Part shown: in pieces, positions 12,358-14,023 of the stretch
How the letters are laid out: every line of letters starts with the position of its first letter
Position numbering within the stretch: position 1 is the first letter of the stretch
NCBI GenBank assembly: GCA_958430865.1
Contig: CAUDNR010000837.1
Coordinates: 6,646 to 20,668, forward strand
Source: Entrophospora sp. SA101
Taxonomy: Eukaryota; Glomeromycota; Glomeromycetes; Entrophosporales; Entrophosporaceae
DNA: 14,023 bases
Direction: 5' to 3'
Program-made: the position numbers and the translations under genes
Notes under the pieces: model-generated
Told to the model about the DNA's origin: nothing
What the model saw: the letters and a program-made list of their open reading frames with translations, nothing else
Databases searched by the model: none

Positions 12358-13328
12358 TTCTATTAAAGTTCAAAAGGAAAGTCAAAAAGAAATGACAAGT
12401 TGGTCATTTTGTATTAAAATGGTCAATGGACAATGAATATTTCAAGATTTGGAACAGGTTTTACGATTCCCAGCCACAATTTGATGCACAAAAATTCTAA
12501 TGCATACAAATAAACTCGTGGAATGCGATAAAATATACTTCCATTGAATTATTAATACTAATACAAAAACAAGTTATCCAACTTTGTATAGCATTCATTA
12601 CCTGTATGAAAAAAAAATCTTGCAAAATGGTAATTATTTTTTGGTTCCGCCTATATCCTTTTTTTCAAATTGCATATAGAAATTATTTAACAAAATTATT
12701 TCTTTGAAATAAGTTTTTTTAATGGGCTAATAAGGAAAAATAAACACAATAGCTGATATATCCAATGGCTGACAGAAGGTCAATATGCTAGATCTTTACT
12801 TGACGTGGGTAAAAACATTTTCTCCAGCATAAATTCAAAAAATTATCAAAAGCAAAAGCAACTAACCCCATCCACAAACTTCTATTCATGTAACCTTTAC
12901 AATATACAGTATATACTTTTACTATTTAGGAAAAATTGTTTTCCAATGCAATTAATTGGCAATATAATGTAAAAATCAAAAGTCTATAATGGTCATTATT
13001 AAAAAATATTTTATTATTATTATATTTCTAAAAATCTGAAACGGAAGTTTTTTTTAATTTAATAACAATATTAAAAGAATTTTTAATGGTCAATTTGGAT
13101 TCCGTGATCTCAAATTTTAATATTAATATTAATAATATCACGGGTCTGCATAACAAATTTCTATCGTTAATCGGTGGATCACCAATTAATAGTAACTTCT
13201 CGTTATAACGAACGCTATTTGTATCAGAAAAAAATTATCAATCGTAAATTTTAGTCATAATTTTTAAAAGACATTGTTTATTGTTTAAAAAAATAGATTC
13301 TGTTTAATAATATTCAAATGACTTTAGT
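12358..13328. other. Intergenic, upstream of the DUF4419 gene
   Basis: No gene seen. The first 150 nt should carry the minus-strand promoter of the DUF4419 gene. Here TGGTCATTTTGTATTAAAAT at 12401-12420 is followed by two ATGGTCAATGGACAATG-like pieces. Elsewhere there are TAATATTAATATTAATAAT runs (near 13118-13138) and homopolymers. Confidence 0.5.
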
Positions 13329-13473
13329 TGTGTAGCTGAAGGACAATTGAAAAAACGTTTTTCGGATTTTTGACGTACTTTTTTATTTTACCCAATAATA
13401 ATAAAAAGTAATAATTTTTGGTTGCGCGGCTGTGTAAACAACTGAAAAAATGTTTTCGGGATTTTGTTTGACG
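13329..13473. repeat. Pair of imperfect direct repeats, about 45 nt
   Basis: TGTGTAGCTGAAGGACAATT plus GAAAAAACGTTTTTCGG and TTTTTGACG (13329-13375) recurs as TGTGTAAACAACTGAAAAAA plus TGTTTTCGGGATTTTG and TTTGACG (13431-13473). The AAAAAACGTTTTT core is palindromic. Between the copies is a locally GC-rich GGTTGCGCGGCTG. This may be a remnant of a small transposon, but the evidence is limited to the duplication. Confidence 0.4.
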
Positions 13474-14023
13474 CAAATCAGACATTCCTCAAAAATTAAA
13501 ACAAATTGGAATATTAATCTAATAAAAAAACAGCAATTAATTCTACCCAAATCACATGAGCTATTCCTAAAAAGTCTTGGTCGATTTCTTTAACAAAATA
13601 ATATTAATAATAATATCTATTATTTACAATTTAACATTATTGTAATATATTTAATAATATATCTATTTACAACAAAAAATAATCTAAACCTCATTTATTA
13701 TTATTATTACGAATTCATCCCAATTCGATCGATAGATGATCAACAATCAAACATATGAACCTTTTTTCGAATAAAAAAAAAATTGGGGAGAGGAAGTTCA
13801 TTGCAATATCATTGCAAATAACAGGGCAAGGTAATGGGCAAGGCAATTGCAATCGCAAAGAACTCTGAATATTTGCCGTACGACTTAAAATTCGCTTAAT
13901 AAGGTGAAAATGTTGATCGCAAAATCGACAAAAAATTACGAAATTTTAGTCGCATGACATTTCCCGCCGATCTATAGGAGGTTGTAAAACATAGTAAAAT
14001 TTGGATGATCTGCATCATAGTAA
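13474..14023. other. Right-end intergenic, no gene seen
   Basis: AT-rich, with TAATAATAT runs and A9 at 13772-13780. A small tandem GGGCAAGGTAAT/GGGCAAGGCAAT lies at 13822-13845 (imperfect 12-nt units). The last 150 nt are somewhat less AT-rich but have no long frame. Confidence 0.5.

Overview
The window looks like nuclear DNA of an arbuscular mycorrhizal fungus, most likely Rhizophagus or a close relative (Glomeromycotina). It is very AT-rich with long gene-poor stretches. It carries a kinase of the 'Cys4 ribbon - TSGN - WIPYNDLTNI - glycine loop - KATWLNG' type that is hugely expanded in those genomes, introns of 70-83 nt with a GTAAAT donor, and an intronless DUF4419 gene. The assignment comes from recognising the families, not from a search.

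Layout. 1-1960 is AT-rich with no credible gene. 1961-2967 is a degenerate minisatellite of ATTCGTTTATTATT(C/T)GAATT-type units, bracketed by two diverged direct repeats. 3242-8119 (+) is the main gene. Read with consistent splice sites it gives one 8-exon, 1443-aa open frame: a start exon, six internal exons and a terminal exon. Seven exons each carry a zinc-ribbon-like segment plus a kinase N-lobe; only the last exon carries a catalytic C-lobe. 8120-9245 holds 3' flank, a hairpin/MITE-like element, a broken cysteine-rich ORF and a TTCCGTAT-type repeat field. 9246-11322 has only doubtful small ORFs, one of which looks like a frameshifted relic. 11323-12357 (-) is a complete DUF4419 gene. 12358-14023 shows no gene.

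The notable object is the kinase array. Every exon is a multiple of three and every intron is phase 0. Each internal exon begins with the beta4-beta5-hinge part of a kinase and ends at the alphaC glutamate of the next N-lobe. Any exon can therefore be spliced to any later exon in frame, and any N-lobe joined to exon 8 rebuilds an ordinary kinase. Internal indels between units are all multiples of three, which suggests the frame has been under selection or that the array is very young. The array bears marks of its history: alternating intron families, a two-exon higher-order repeat, a mosaic exon and a hinge fusion junction. Whether it makes a seven-N-lobe protein, a set of alternative kinases by exon skipping, or only the last two exons as a kinase cannot be told from DNA alone.
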